A DNA stretch of 64,000 nt from Doris montereyensis (Eukaryota > Mollusca > Gastropoda > Nudibranchia > Dorididae), in the NCBI GenBank assembly GCA_037039925.1, contig JAXRKP010000015.1, positions 15,001-79,000 of the forward strand, written 5' to 3'. This document shows, one piece after another, positions 1 through 13,600 of this stretch (position 1 is its first letter; each line of letters begins with the position of its first letter). The position numbers and the translations under genes are program-made. The notes beneath the pieces are model-generated. The model saw only the letters and a program-made list of their open reading frames with translations. It made no database searches and had not been told where the DNA came from.

Positions 1-114
1 AATATCTATGCATGCATTTATATACATAGTCATATGTGAAAAATGAAACGAAATTCAATGTCAAAGCCACTGTTTAACTAATTCCAAAGAATACAAATCA
101 CAAAACACCAAATA

Positions 115-240
115 TCAAGCTGAACGGACTTTTTTTTTCTTTTCTTTTTTTTTCTTCATAAATAATGAGGTGACGCCGGAAAGTAAAAGAGCCATCAAAA
201 TTGTATTTGCATCGTTTTTAGCATCACCAACAAAACCTGG
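115..240 (+). repeat. Dispersed unclassified repeat, copy 1
   Basis: About 120 bases here match, in inverted orientation and nearly base for base, a segment at about 42730-42850. The match includes the T-rich run, the words AATAATGAGGTGACGC and GAGCCATCAAAATTG, and the end CATCACCAACAAAAC. One frame is open across the shared part in both copies, reading RAIKIVFASFLASPTK, but no start, splice site or known domain goes with it. I do not recognise the family. The high identity against otherwise unrelated flanks points to a recently mobile repeat. Confidence 0.6.
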
Positions 241-675
241 ATACTTTTTTTTGTTTGTTCAAAAGACAGACTACTCTATATATGTGATTTGTGATAAACA
301 TCAACAAGTAGTAACCAGTCGTGAAAGTTGATCTATTACAGGATCACAACAAGTCACAGAAAGAAAAAAAATTAAATGATCACATGTATCATAATTATAT
401 CACTCACAGGAAAATTTAGGAGACAAAATATGATCCACACCTGCCAAGGAGCATAACAACAAATAGATTACATCACATAGAATAGATGATGGCACGTGAT
501 TTCCCCTTAGTTATCTCCCATGCTCCAATGTTACAATTTGCCATAGACACTACTGACCTCTATTCACCTTCTTTTCCATTATTATTTCAGGTGATCATAG
601 TGGCTTTTTTTACGACTACTAGATCTTGGTGACATATCGCTTAGCACGCTGACAGTATTATTCAAGATTGATTAG

Positions 676-800
676 TTGATGGATTGAAATTTACCCCGCC
701 CACTTGTATGTGGTGATCTCAGGGTGAATTGAGAGGAAACAGAAAAGAAAGGTGAAAGAGTGAAATGAAACAAATAGTAGGACCTACCAGTAGTGCCCAT
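676..800 (+). repeat. SINE-tail-like dispersed repeat (family 3)
   Basis: The stretch begins AAATTTACCCCGCCCAC, continues with GTGATCTCAGGGTGAATTGAGAGGAAACAG and purine-rich GAAAGAGTGAAATGAAA, and runs into the minisatellite that follows. Related copies occur near 16600, 32340, 35090 (inverted), 42410, 43155 and 54620. Its first ~40 bases are the reverse complement of the 3' tail of the SINEs at 37671 and 54890, so it probably comes from the same family of short retroelements. Confidence 0.55.
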
Positions 801-1362
801 CAACTGCTCAGGAAAGGAAAGAAATGACCTACCAGCAGTGCCCTGAACCGCCCAGGAAAGGAAAGAAATGATCTACCAGCAATGTTCACCAACCGCCCAG
901 GAAAGGAAAGAAATGATCTACCAGCAGTGCCCACCAACCGCCCAGGAAAGGAAAAGAAATGATCTACCAGCAGTGCCCACCAACCGCCCAGGAAAGGAAA
1001 GAAATGATCTACCAGCAATGTTCACAAACCGCCAAGGAAAAGGAAAGAAATGATCTACCAGCAGTGCCCACCAACCGCCCAGGAAAGGAAAAGAAATGAT
1101 CTACCAGCAGTGTTCACCAACCGCCCAGGAAAGGAAAGAAGAAATAGTAGGACCTACCAGCAGTGCTCACCAACCACCCAGGAAAGGAAAGAAATGATCT
1201 ACCAGCAGTGCTCACCAACCACCCAGGAAAGGAAAGAAATGACCTACCAGCAGTGCTCACCAACCACCCAGGAAAGGAAAGAAATGACCTACCAGTAGTG
1301 CTCACCAACCACCCAGGAAAGGAAAGAAATGACCTACCAGAAGTGTCCACCAACCACCCAAC
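800..1362. repeat. Minisatellite, ~45-bp unit, about 12 copies
   Basis: A tandem array of a ~45-bp unit containing GGAAAGGAAAGAAATGA, CTACCAGCAGTG and CACCAACCGCCCA. Two variants are zoned: left and central units mostly read CCCACCAACCGCC and right-hand units read CTCACCAACCACC. One central junction carries the longer word GAAATAGTAGGACCTACC that also starts the array. Open frames through it on both strands are artefacts of periodicity. The unit equals the end of the family-3 repeat next to it, so the array grew inside that repeat. Confidence 0.85.
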
Positions 1363-1439
1363 CAGTTATAAAATCTTTCTACAGAGGTAGTACTACAAAT
1401 ACAGCTAACCCATCCCACATGTTAAGAGGGCTCATCACA

Positions 1440-1600
1440 AATGAGTAGTTCCCTCATTCTTTAGATATATAATACTTAGAGTAAGTTCCTTCGATATAAT
1501 ACTTAGAGTAAGTTCCTTCAAGGACATTAAAGCCCATAGAGCTGGAGCACATCTCTGTTTCTATAGCGTGAAGCGGAACGGGAAAACAACTGAGACCAGA
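1440..1600 (-). mobile_element. SINE family 1 fragment (3' part)
   Basis: Read on the minus strand it has CCGCTTCACG, TATAGAAAC, TGCTCCAGCTCTAT and GAAGGAACTTACTC, in the same order as the end of the full SINE at 37142-37460. The tRNA-related head is missing. The terminal piece GAAGGAACTTACTCTAAGTA is present twice in tandem, which is typical of SINE tails. Confidence 0.6.
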
Positions 1601-2420
1601 CATGGATGGAAACAACTGGAAAAGATTGCACACAACAAAATGGAAGGCGGTTGTTGGTGACATATGCCCCAGGAAGAACAACAGGATAAACTAAACTACA
1701 CTAGAGCGCCCATATCCGACTGCCTATACAGTGACATACTCACCTATCTGACACTACTGACAGAATAGAGGGGGAAACATATTTTTACTCTCTTTTATTT
1801 ATCGATAGACCGACAATTCGCTGTTCCGACTTCGACAAAGGATCAGAGGAACAAAACTGTTAATTAAAGAGAAAAGAACTGTTCGATAATCCAACATGAC
1901 TTTTAAATTCTTGTGCAGGTGCAGTACTACATGTATTAATGATCAGTGAAACCACAAAGGCCACCACACAAAGAGAAGCCTTAAGGCTGAAAACCAGGTG
2001 TAACACTGACGTGCAATACCATCATTAAGTTACACATGTATGTCATGTACCGTTGGAGGCAAGGGTTGGTAACAGAGCAGTCAGTCTTGACAGCAGGACA
2101 CCCAGCTTGAGCTTGACCACTAGGGCAGCCGCTAAGTAAACAAGGGGAGGTAAAGAAACTTGGATTGTTTCCCTTGTTCCCCTTTGCCATTGCGGACAGG
2201 TGCTGATAACTTTCACGCCTTTCGACTGCCTGCAGCCGACACTCCCAACGATGTAGAGTCTTACCACTCGTTGGCAAACAAGAGAAATTGTACCTGGCAT
2301 GTCAGCGACATGTGAAGGGTGATCGATAGCAACGTAATAAGTGTGTCATCACATTGATGAGAATGAACAAATAGCAATTACCTTTGTGACCAATGGCATT
2401 AACATTAACATTATAATTTT
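1600..2420. other. No gene recognised
   Basis: Overlapping minus-strand open frames of 85-98 codons lie at 1981-2300. They show no recognisable domain, splice context or partner exon. The stretch lies just beyond the end of an RNase H relic and may be degraded retroelement sequence. I see no RNA gene. Confidence 0.3.
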
Positions 2421-3240
2421 ACTTGTTATTATTACAATACTTCATGTGTTGCTTAATTTGTAGGGCTATATAAAACACCATGAAAGTCCAGTTGATGCAT
2501 TTTGAATTTTCCATCAGACACTGCTGGAAAATATGTTCAGTGTTCTGATGGGGCGCTCCACACTCACAGTCACACCCTTCTGATTCCCGACTTTCAGATA
2601 CATATGTTGATGGAGACAGCCGTGCCCAGTTTGGAGTCTGAATAGTGTGACCTGGGACTTTGTGTCCAGTTGGTGAATGGGAACTTTGGGTTGTGCTGTG
2701 ATTTTTCTCCATTGTTGATTGATTTCAGACAGCTGCCTTGAGAATTGTCTTCTTCCTCGAAGGTCAATGGTAGAGACTCCTGCAGCATACTAGAACCTTT
2801 TTTGCAAGTTCATCTGCACGTTTATTCTCATAATCTCATCAATCTGGCAGTGTCCAAGCATCCATTGTAATATGGTGCATTGTGTTGATTGACATAACTG
2901 TTGAAGAAGTAGTGATAGATGCTTTAGCCGGCTTTCATTGGTAGAATTTAGCGCCCATAGTACGGATTTGGCATCAGTGAGAAAGACTATTCTTTGTGAA
3001 ATGTCAACTTTGTCTAACACTAGTAGTAACACTAGTTGTCTTGTGGCTTTCTCAATTGCAACTACTTCTGCTTTATAGTTTGTGCAGATCTTGCCTGATG
3101 CAGTAGACTGTTCAGTTTTTCCATTGGGCCAGACTATGAAAATTCCACAGCTTCCATCTTTGATTGCATCTTTGGCAGATCCATCAGTTTATACTATAAT
3201 CCCTTCAGGGGAATAGAGCTCTGTCTGTAATGGCTTTGAT
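2420..3240 (-). mobile_element. Relic retroelement: RNase H domain and C-terminal zinc-knuckle-like tail
   Basis: Translating the minus strand in pieces gives an RNase H pattern: TDGSAKD, then NYKAEVVAIEKAT, then FLTDAKSVLWAL, then LQWMLGHCQIDE. These match the D-E-D-H core of RNases H found after the reverse transcriptase in Jockey/I-type non-LTR elements. Further on come RLQTGH and CDCECGAPHQNTEHIFQQC, resembling the Cys/His tail that ends many such polyproteins. The reading frame changes several times and contains stops. No reverse transcriptase domain is seen upstream, so this is a dead, truncated copy. The assignment rests on motif order. Confidence 0.7.
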
Positions 3241-3935
3241 TGCTTTTTGTTTGATGGTCTCTGGTGATCACTGTCAGACAATGACATGTCAAAAAGTAAC
3301 ATTTGAGAGAATCGCATTTAAAACTATATTTTCACAGAATTGGGAATATCGCATAGACGGCTAAGTCATCCTCAAGGGCAGAAAGACTAAAAGTTAAATT
3401 TTAAAAATCTTTTCTAAATTGTCATTAAAAACAATTAAATGAAAGTAAAATAAGTTTTAAATCATCTATTACACCAAAATTTTGTTTAAACTTCTCATGA
3501 AGATAAAAAATTGGTCATCTTTCTTCATCCAGGACTGCTCTAAAATGTTCTCGGCCATGCTCTCAACTACATCATAGTAATAATAAACAACAATGAGAGA
3601 TAACTTCTAACAGAAAACAGTGTTGTTAGTGTTATAATCATTATACTTTTTAAACAAAATGAAAGCTGTGATTACAATTTACAAGCAAACTGCTGCATCA
3701 ATGAAGGAAGTAATTTTCAAGGATCTCCCACCCAAAGCAACCATCACAATATAGATTTCACAATCACATTCCCATCCATATGGTGTACACAAGAATAGAA
3801 TAAAAGTTGAATGCGCAGAGGGATAAACGTGAGAGTACTGTGAGTCAGAAAATTATGCATCAGATCATAATACATCTTGCCCATTTCCTTAGAAAACATA
3901 GAGGTAGGTATGTGTGTGTGTGTGTGCTGCAGCAG
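3240..3935. other. Probable 3' UTR / intergenic sequence downstream of the SAM-protein gene
   Basis: On the minus strand this lies directly after the stop codon of the large SAM-protein gene. It probably contains its 3' UTR, including a short TG/CA repeat at 3909-3926. I found no clear AATAAA on that strand and no coding feature. Confidence 0.3.
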
Positions 3936-4113
3936 TTATGATATGTCGTTTTCATCCACTTCAATCAGAGACTTCAGGCTGCTAATGATGACAAGCGTCT
4001 CTTTGAACATTGTGAGACCCAGTGATTTCTTTACACGGAGAGTAGAATACTTCATGATCCCTGTGACATTCAAGGCCATCCTTTGTAATCCAGGACCATC
4101 CAAGTTGCCGAGG
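3936..4113 (-). CDS. Last coding exon of large SAM-domain protein
   Basis: On the minus strand the sequence ATTTCAG at 4114-4120 is a good acceptor. The exon then reads LGNLDGPGLQRMALN, VTGIMKYSTLRVKKSLGL, TMFKETLVIISSLKSL and ends EVDENDIS with a stop at 3936-3938. One leading base completes the codon left by the upstream exon (ends in phase 2 at 7678), giving ...KLDKICLN-LGNLDG.... The join continues a SAM-like five-helix pattern that starts in that exon (WSKEQVSMWLKK). The final helix is the segment around KETLVIISSLKSL. The 3.5-kb intron between them holds a GATA microsatellite and a LINE. SAM domains are protein-protein or RNA-binding modules; the partner here is unknown. Alternative: chance open frame, which the matching phase and domain continuity argue against. 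Confidence 0.75.
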
Positions 4114-4316
4114 CTGAAATAACAACAGTTGTGAATGACTTTATCAACAAACGTCTGTTTATGGAAAAGTATAGGACTAGGGCCCTACAATAAAAAATGT
4201 TCAAAAACTCACATATTTTTATAAATTTCATGTAATAAGAATATTTTCGAAGGACACAATACTCTTTTAATGCACACAAATGTCATCATTTGGATGTTCA
4301 AGTGTGAATTCATACC

Positions 4317-4882
<566 letters not shown>

Positions 4883-5108
4883 TATGTACATGGACAGATA
4901 TCATTCTAATTGAGTGCAGTGCGCATGGTTTTGTGCTATGTTTATCTTTCATCTATGGGCGATCCATCTTGAACAAGGTTTGTTTTGAATTTTATGGCTA
5001 TGCATACACTGACTTAACACTGTCTTTGTAAATAGTATGCTGTAATGTCATCATGACTGTAACAACATTTTCCCTGTTCAAATAAAGGATTCTACTTTTC
5101 AATTTTAT

Positions 5109-7610
5109 TTCATACTAATTCTAAAGTAGGCAACAATGTAGAAACAACAGGAGGAGTAATAGGTAAAGAAGGACAGACAACAACTTCTCCGAAAGGAGAG
5201 AGACTAATAGATTTTTGCCTAAAGAGTAACATGAAAACAACCAACACATTTTTTCCTCCTAAAGATATCCACAAATATTCAAGACTAAATAAAGACAGAC
5301 GTGAAAAGTCAATCATACACTACATAATAGTTAGCAGCTCCCTTTTTTACAGTACAATTTACTACAATAGATGCAAGAGTAAACAGAGGCGCTGACATAT
5401 TTAGAGACTATCTCTAGTGATTGCCAAAATGAGATTACTAGCTGAAGAAAACAAACACTCAAAATAGAAGAACTAAATAAACCAATAGTAAAACAGTTAT
5501 TGGTGAGATATACTAATCCAGGATAAAAAAGATTTATCAGTGCAACTTGCAAGGCCGATGGATCTGAACAATAGCACAATAGAAGAAAAGTGGCAAATGT
5601 ATAAAGAAACACTCCTCAATTGTACTGAAGAGATCTGTGGTAGGAAACAAATTAAAGGAGATAGGAAAAGAACAGCATGGTGGAATGAGAATGTCAAGAC
5701 TAAGATAAAAGAAAAGAAGGACGCCTGGAAGAAATACTTGCAAACAAAGAGGCCAGAGGATAGGATAGATTACGTGAGTAAAAGAACTATCGCCAAAGAA
5801 AAAGTTAAGAAAGCAAAAACACGAACAGTGGGAAGGGTTTGGACAAAGACTTCAAGAAAGCTATCAAGGAAATCAAAAACTGTTCTGGGGAGCAATGAAA
5901 AGCATGAGAAATATCAAAGCATGCCCAATACGACAAATTAAGAATGCCAAAGGAGAAATAATGAAAGAAGACAGCAAAATCAGGGAAACGTATTTAAAGT
6001 ATTTTCAACAATTACTTACATAATCCTCCAGAATATATGAAACAAGGAGTACAGATCAATTAGTAAGAGTAACAAGTAATCCAGATGAGACAGCTGAAAA
6101 TGTAGATATTTCAAAGGAAGAACTCCAAACAGCTATAATATGAAAAGTGAAATAAGGAAAGGCCCCAGGAGCAGATCAAGTTTATCCAGAAATGATTAAA
6201 AACCAAAGGAGAGAGGCAGACAAACTACTACATGCAATATGTCAACAAGCATGGAAGTCAAAACAGGTGCCAGATGACTGGAAAAAGGAAACGGTAGTAC
6301 CAATACATGTACCAATACATAAGAAAGGATCAACTATGGAATGCTCAAACTATAGAGGGATATCACTACTTAGCGTACCAGGAAAAGTGCATGCCAGGAT
6401 TCTTGAAATGAAACTCAGGAATTACAATTAGACAAATAATAGAAATATCCTTGAGAGTAACATTGACTTGCACCTGTGTTTTATTGACTTGGAACAGGCA
6501 TTTGACACTATGAGGAGGGACGAACTATGGCATTCCTTAAAAGAACACAATGTAGAGCAAAATTTAATAGAAGCCATTAAAAGTTTTTACAATAAACTAA
6601 AGTGTGCAGTGAGAGTAGCTGGAAAAGTATCTGAAGAATTTAATGTAGATATAGGAGTAAGACAGGGTTATATGCTAAGTACTCTTTTGTTTATCACATT
6701 TTATGGATTCAGTCGCAAAGGCATCCTCAAAAATGAAGACAATGAATGTAGGTATGTGGAAGCTCAAACCTGTAAATGTATCAATACTTTCATTTGCTGA
6801 TGATTTAGTTCTGTTTGGAAAATCTAAAAGGGACCTTCAGTTGAATATCAACATAATGAATAATAAAAGAGGAATGAGAGTAAATGCAAAGAAAACCAAA
6901 ACAATGATAGTTACTAGGGAAGCTAAAACACAAAATCTTGAATTGGCCATGGAGAATTTAGAACAAGTTCAAAGCTACAATTACCTAGGAGTAATGATTA
7001 ACCCAGAGGGAAAACTAAGAGAAGAAATCAGCAAGAGAATCCAAAAGGCAAGTGCAATATATACCCATCTAGGAAAGGCCTTTGTAGGTAAACAAGAATT
7101 GTCAGCAAAAACCAAATGGCAGTATACAACACAGTTTATTGTCCTACTGTCCTCTATGGCAGCTAAACCTGGACCTTAGACAGTAGGGAAATCAGTAGAG
7201 TACAGGCAGCTGAAATGAAATACCTAAGAAGAGTAGTACGGAAAACTAAAAGAGACAAAATCAGAAACACAATAATAAGAGATCAAACCAAAGCCGATGG
7301 CATAAAAATTAAGATAGAAATAAATCAACAGAGATGGTTTGGGCATGCTAATAGAATGAATGACAATAGAAAAGCTAAATCAATATACAGTGCTAAAACT
7401 CAAGGTAAATGACCAAAAGGCAGATCTTGGAGAAAGTGGGAAAAAGATATAAAAGAGGCATTAAAGTATGGAAATTTAACTTTTTTGGAAGGAAACAGAA
7501 AATATCAGGACAGAGCAGCCATGAAAAAGATCATTTTGGGCTTCTAAACCCATACACCGGAAGGTAGCATGGGAACTGATAAAGAAAAGAAAGACTAATT
7601 CTAAATTATT
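5109..7610 (+). mobile_element. Non-LTR retrotransposon, 5'-truncated copy A (endonuclease end, RT, C-terminal part)
   Basis: In broken frames the plus strand encodes the end of an AP-type endonuclease at about 5170-5335 (GERLIDFCLKSNMKTTNTFF, then KDIHKYSR and IIHYIIVS). A linker follows from 5540 with KRTAWWNENVKTK, then a reverse transcriptase: STMECSNYRGISLLSVPGK, FIDLEQAFDTMRRDELW, VRQGYMLS and the catalytic box SFADDLVLFGK near 6790. The C-terminal region has YNYLGVMINPEGKLREEIS and RWFGHANRMNDNR. Compared with the copy at 57696 it lacks about 120 bases of RT near 6420. Several stops and frameshifts are present. The domain order and C-terminal style resemble RTE-like elements; clade is inference. 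It sits in the last intron of the SAM-protein gene, in opposite orientation to it. Members of this family recur at 18100, 20413, 26515, 45640 and 57001-59612. Confidence 0.9.
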
Positions 7611-7677
7611 ATATTCTATTATATTCTATTCTTATCTTATTAATTTTGTTCTTTTCTAAGTGTTCTTTTCTACTCAC

Positions 7678-10600
7678 TTTAGACAAATTTTGTCCAACTT
7701 GTTCTTCTTCAGCCACATAGAGACTTGTTCTTTGCTCCAAGAGCCAAGGGCGTTGATGGAACGGTTGGTGATCTTGTTGCTGCCTTCACTGCAGGAGGAC
7801 GAGGATGAAATGATTGATGCTGCATCCTCCCATGAGCCAGAGCTTTGACCAGCCTGAACTATGGCTGTCGCGTGACTGGAGGAAGGACATTCTTGGTTTT
7901 GTCTATCTCTGCTATCGCGTAACAGATCTGGAGGTGATGTTCTAACATCAATGACATCTGTTGTCTGGGGGGCTACAGTTGTAGGTGAATCATTATAGAT
8001 GACAATTTCATCATCCTCATCGCTGACAATTAGAATTGGGTCGTCGTCAGCGTTGGAAAAATCATCTTTTGACATCGCACTGACACCAACCATTGTGGGA
8101 TCTGGTATAAAATAAAAGTCGTCATCGAGGTCTGATTTAATTTCTATTTCTTGAGAAAATTGCTCCTTCTCAGATGACATTGGAGGCAAGATTTTCTCAG
8201 ATGGCAATGCAGAACTTTGTCCATCTCCTCCTTCGACAACAGACTTTTCTGTGCCATCTACTGCTGGCTGGCACGCTTTCTGCGACTCTGTTTGTGCAGT
8301 CTCCAGTAACAGGTTTGACAATCTGATCTCCGTCTCCAGCTGACCAGGCAAGAAATTTTCCTTGGAAGATGGGATCACTGCCGTTTGAGGTGGTATGATA
8401 GTGTTATCTTTTTGTTCTGTTTTCAATGGGACTACTTTTGATGAAGAATGCCCAGCAAAGTCTGTATTTACAGCTTTGACTTCTTTTATTTCTTGTTTCA
8501 TCTCTGAATTGAGGACATCTTTACTGTCAGAATGAACATTGGGATTCTGACTTGAGATAACAACAGTGAACTGCCCTGTGGAATCTGATGCAGAGACAGT
8601 CACAGGAGTTGGCACTTCAACCAAGCCTGTATTTGCAGTTTGGCCTGTCACTTCTTGTTTCATTGCTGAATTGATGTCGTTTTTACTATCCACCGAAATG
8701 CTGGGATTCTGGTTTGAAATTACAATAGTGAACTGTCCCGAGGATTCTGAAGCACTAACATTTACTGCACTTGAGGTAGTTGCAGCTGGAGCTGGAAATA
8801 GCTCGGTGGGATCGATATCACTTTCATCATTTCTGAAACTTCTTACCTGCCAGGCATTTAAATCATCTTCTATTGCAGATGGCAGATCGGATGGACGCGA
8901 TCTGTTTATGTCCCAAGTACTTCTTGAAGAAGATGATTTGGTTGATGTAAACTTTGGAGGATTTACAATAACAGCTGTGGACAATGGCTTGTGACTCAGA
9001 CTGATAATATTCTGGCTTGCAAACGGTCTTTCATCCAGTGACCGTTGCTCCTCTGCCTGAAATCTGACATGACTAGCTAAGGGAGTTGAAGAACTATTCA
9101 AAGATGTTGCTGCTACATCTTCAAGATCGAGTAAAGAGGTATTTGCATCTGGCAATGTCTTTGCTTTGGCCTCTGGATCATTTGTCAAGAGTTTTACAGT
9201 AAAAACAGCCTTCAATTTTTCAGTGTCTCCCTCTATAGAAGAGTTGATAGATGCAGAAATGTCTCCTGTATATAGTTCATCAGGATGGGCTAAAATGTCC
9301 TCAGACGTTTCAAGACAGATACTGCTGTTTGAAGGAAACTCTCCTCCAGACAATAAAATGCCTGAATTGAATAGCTCACTTTCAGACTCGGACACTTCTT
9401 CTGAAAGTTCTGTTTTAACACGAATTAAATCGCAGATCAAATCACTTTGTCCAAGAGTGATTTGAGGGCCAACACTTGACACTGATGATCCACAAGAAAC
9501 AGTCAATGATGATGGTACCAATGTCGAAGATGATGATGGTGCTATCAAGGAAGACAAAGATAATGGTGGTGTTGGTGAAGATATCGTTTTCGCTGCAATT
9601 ATAACTGATGGTAATATTTGAACTGACGCTGACTCTCCAATCTGGGATGTAGACACAAATGTGCTAATTACATTACTAATGACTGTACTACTGAACTCAG
9701 TTGAGGATGATGTTTCAGAGACACGGCTAGATAGCGGCCAGGAATATGAAATGGACTGTGATGGCTCATCTCCAGACAAAACTGAAGAAGAAGACAAAGG
9801 GGAGGTGGAAGAAATTATAGGGCTTGCAGCTAGCGACTGCGTCACTTTCTCTCCGGAATCGGGTCTTCCAATGGCAACTACGTTTGCTGTGTTCTGGGAT
9901 GAAATTGTGGTCATCATAGTGCCACTGGGTTTTGAAAAACTGCTAGCAGAGACAGATAGACACGTTAAAGGAGGAGAATGCTCACTATCAAAAGTCTCCT
10001 CTGCTACAGTGGCTATCTTTGATGAAGAAATAATAAGAGGGACCTCTGGAGTCTTGAATGTTGCATTGCTAGGTGACACTTCCGAATGAGCAACGAGAGG
10101 CTTGCTGGCCACAAAAGTCACTGTGGTCTCAGGACGCGGCTTTGCAGCATTGGTTGTGCCTGAGCTGGCGTGTGAAGAGTTTTGAGCACTTCTAGAATGT
10201 GCGATGTTTGAGTACACAGTGGCGGAAATACACAGTTTTACACTTTGTGACATCACGTCCGTAGGAATAATTGAATGAATGGACTCAGAGGTCAATTTTA
10301 CAGGCTGCGTCTTCTTTGACCCTTCTGCATCATTCCCCTGTATTGGCTCCTTGACAAATGGTGCCAGGCGATCTACAGCCTGTGGTGCTACAATACATGT
10401 AGAGTATGCAGGTGAAACAGATGTGTCAAAGTTTAATTGTGCTGGAGAATGCATGTCATCATGTGAAACTGAGGTTGACAAATTATGCAAAGTAACAAGA
10501 GAACTTGGGACACTGTTCAATTTTGTCAAAGATAACGAAGGTGAGGAAACTTGAGCTGAAACTGATAGAGTCTTTTCAAATAGGTCTTGTGATGTTTGTG

Positions 10601-13600
10601 GAATAGAAGATAATGCTAAGGAGGTTATCACAGAAGTCAGTCGAGCACTCACTTCAGGTCTGACAATTTTGTTCATATTTGCACTAGCATTTGAAATAGA
10701 AACTTGGGGAGAAGTTGTTTTGGGATTAGCCTTTGTGCACATTATTGAACTACCAGATGAAACAACAGTTTGATTCTCAATTATATCAGAACTGGCACCT
10801 GCATACCTCATTTGTGTATCAAGGGGCCCTGACATTGTATTCACACTCACAGCTGCTGTCTCAAGGTATCGGGACATGTGAAGATCAAGGTTTACCGTTG
10901 AAGCGCCAACAGAAGAATCTGACAGTGAAGGAGACGACAGTACTTGCGGTTGTGATGATGATGTATAAGGTGATGCTGACTGGGAAGAGGAGAATGGTGG
11001 TGTAGAAAACTTCTCAGACTTAATTCTCAGCAAAGTTGAAGCAATCTTTGACATGGCAACCCTTTTGCAGATAGATTGGCAATGAAAGCGTGAACACTTG
11101 ACGATGTTACAGCGGTGGAAGTTGTCATGTTTATGGCATCAGCACCAGCCTTTAGTAGTTGTTCAAACCTCTCCCCTGTTAATGTCGAGCTTGTTGTAAT
11201 TACTGGATTTCCAACGTTTCTTTCATTTAGCAAATTACTTTGACCATTCCTACTAGGCTGCCCAGATTTGGAGTGGTCAACAGTTGGTTTGATGTCCATC
11301 ATTTCATCAGCCGAATCTGCTGAAAAATATGAGTCATCTTGTACCCGTCTTCCTCCTCAGATTCTTCCTGATAAAACGTCACCGGCTCTGAGAGCTGCAT
11401 CTAAGTCACTAACAGAAGGCTTTCGATCATTGGTGGTAGCTGTCGATGATCTTGATGCTAGTGAAGATGAAACTGCAGTAGATTCACATGAAGAAGCAGT
11501 CATGACGGTGCAAACTGGCTCGCGTCTGATAGCAGCAATAGAGTTTTCTTGAGAATAACGCAGTGATGAATCGGTGGTGAAAACCTTAGCAGTGGTACCT
11601 AAGGACTTTTGCGACACTGGCTGTGTGTGGACCAATGGTGATGAGGTAGCATGACCACTTACTTGCATGCCACAGCAAGTTGTCAGTGTCACTGGGAGAG
11701 AGGAATTTGGATTTGGTGACGAATAGGGTGTACTACTGCTGTTGGCACAGATTTGAGAAAGCTGAGGCTTTCGCTCAATAACTCTATCAACCACAACAAC
11801 AGGTGATGGCTTGCAAGTGAGCGGCGACTGTGATGACGATAGTGATGTCCTCTCTGTTTTGACTGTGCTCAAGCGTGGTTTCCGGTCAACAATCATGGGG
11901 GATGTGATTGTGACTGCCCCTCCAACACGAGGAGCAATATTCGCTTGGTTGTTTAAATTGGAGGAAATCCTAGATTCTGTGCCGTTGTTGACATCATTGT
12001 TTTTCTCACTTTGACAGGAAGGTGCTATATTTACTGCGCTACACGTAACAATGTTGGGTGGTGCGGTTTTGGTCACGGTGGCAGTGGTAGTTGTAGCAGC
12101 AGCAGCAGCAGCATGGCTGGGTCCTCTTATTTCAACAGGTAGGTGTACCGGTTGGCTAGGAGAGGAGAACTGCCGTTGATATATGGGGGGTGTTGCTCTT
12201 CTGGCAGCTTGGGGGGACTATGGCGATAGTTAGTGGCACCTTGAAGCCATGGCTGTAAGTTAAACTGACTGTAGGCCCTAGTATCTTCGGTTGAGCCAAA
12301 CGGTGGCTTTGGTGGCTGAGACTGGAAATTTCCAGAAGACTTCTTGTTTGCCTGGTTTCGCCTCTACCCTGGTTCACTTGCTCTCGGCCGTGACCTCCTT
12401 CTACCTGCATCTTCTGCCTTTGCTCACTGATGTGCCGGAATACATAGGTCTCATTCCCTTCTGACGAAGAAGCACGGGAAGTGGTTGAAAGAGTTGCATC
12501 AATTACATCAGCTGCATATGAAACCGTCACAGCTGTTTTTGGAGTTGACCGGGGCATACTGTTTTGTTTCATTATTGTTTTACTTACTCTTGAACCGTTA
12601 CTATCAAAGCTTTGGTTGGAACTGTCCCTGGAATCTTTTCTAACCGCAGGTTGTATTTGGCGACAGTAATGGGAAGATGAAGGAAGTGAATTACCTCTTT
12701 GAGATTTGGGACGAATGAGGGAGGGATCTTGTGGTGGTATTCTCATCAGCCGAGCTATGGGCGAATGATGGGATAATGACTGCTGTTGCTGTGGGTGTGT
12801 TTGTTGGTAAAGTGGTGGTGGTTGAGATGGCGTAGCATGATGAGATGAAGCTAGCTGTGGATAAGGAAAATGATGAAGCGGAGGAGGTGGAGCATTGGAT
12901 AGTGAGTTATATAAAACATTCAAAGGGTTGCCCCGGGGTGCTGCATTAATGGCATGCGGCATGAAAGCTGCTTGACCGACGTGGGCGGGCGGGGTCCTTT
13001 GAACGGAAGGAGGCGGCTGAGCAGGTGGAGCTAACATAGGCCAGTGAGCAGCTCTTAGCTCATTAGTTGCACAGTTTTGCGATAAGAGATTTTGCCGGGG
13101 TTGTGTGGGGCTGTCACTGCTGTCGTCGTAGTTACACACTGAATGGGTTTTGGTTCTAGGCATTTTTTCTCCACTGGTTTTTTCACAGGAAGGCTACCAA
13201 TATTGTTCAGCATGTCATCTATTTCTTTCAAACTTTTTCCTTGGACGATTTTGACAGCTTCGGAACTTTCTGTGATGGCTGTCCAGAGGAACAAGAAGGA
13301 GCAGATGGTTCACCAAGTTTCTTACTCGTACCGGACAGTTCATTGAGATGTCCATGGGCAGAGATATCTGTTTCTGCTTTTCTTTTACCAGGCAATGTTG
13401 AGTTACCACGGTGGTGGGATGAATTAGCCACAAAGCTCTGGTTTTGATTTTGAGAGTTTCCAGATTGAGTTTGACCCCTCATAGGACCCAATTTTTGGTC
13501 ATCACTTTTTGTGTTTATGTAACTCGACATTGGCAACTGGACAACATAAGGAGGGGGGTTTTCCAGTTGCCGGCACACCAGCTGTAGTTGGTATCGTCTG

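Noticed and set aside
868..1390. Overlapping open frames of 60-82 codons on both strands with repeating QERKEMIYQQC-like peptides
   Set aside because: They arise from the ~45-bp minisatellite whose period is a multiple of three; no start, splice or domain support.
8566..10554. Plus-strand open frames of 90-142 codons
   Set aside because: They lie antisense to the 1,126-codon minus frame and mirror its codon bias; no independent features.
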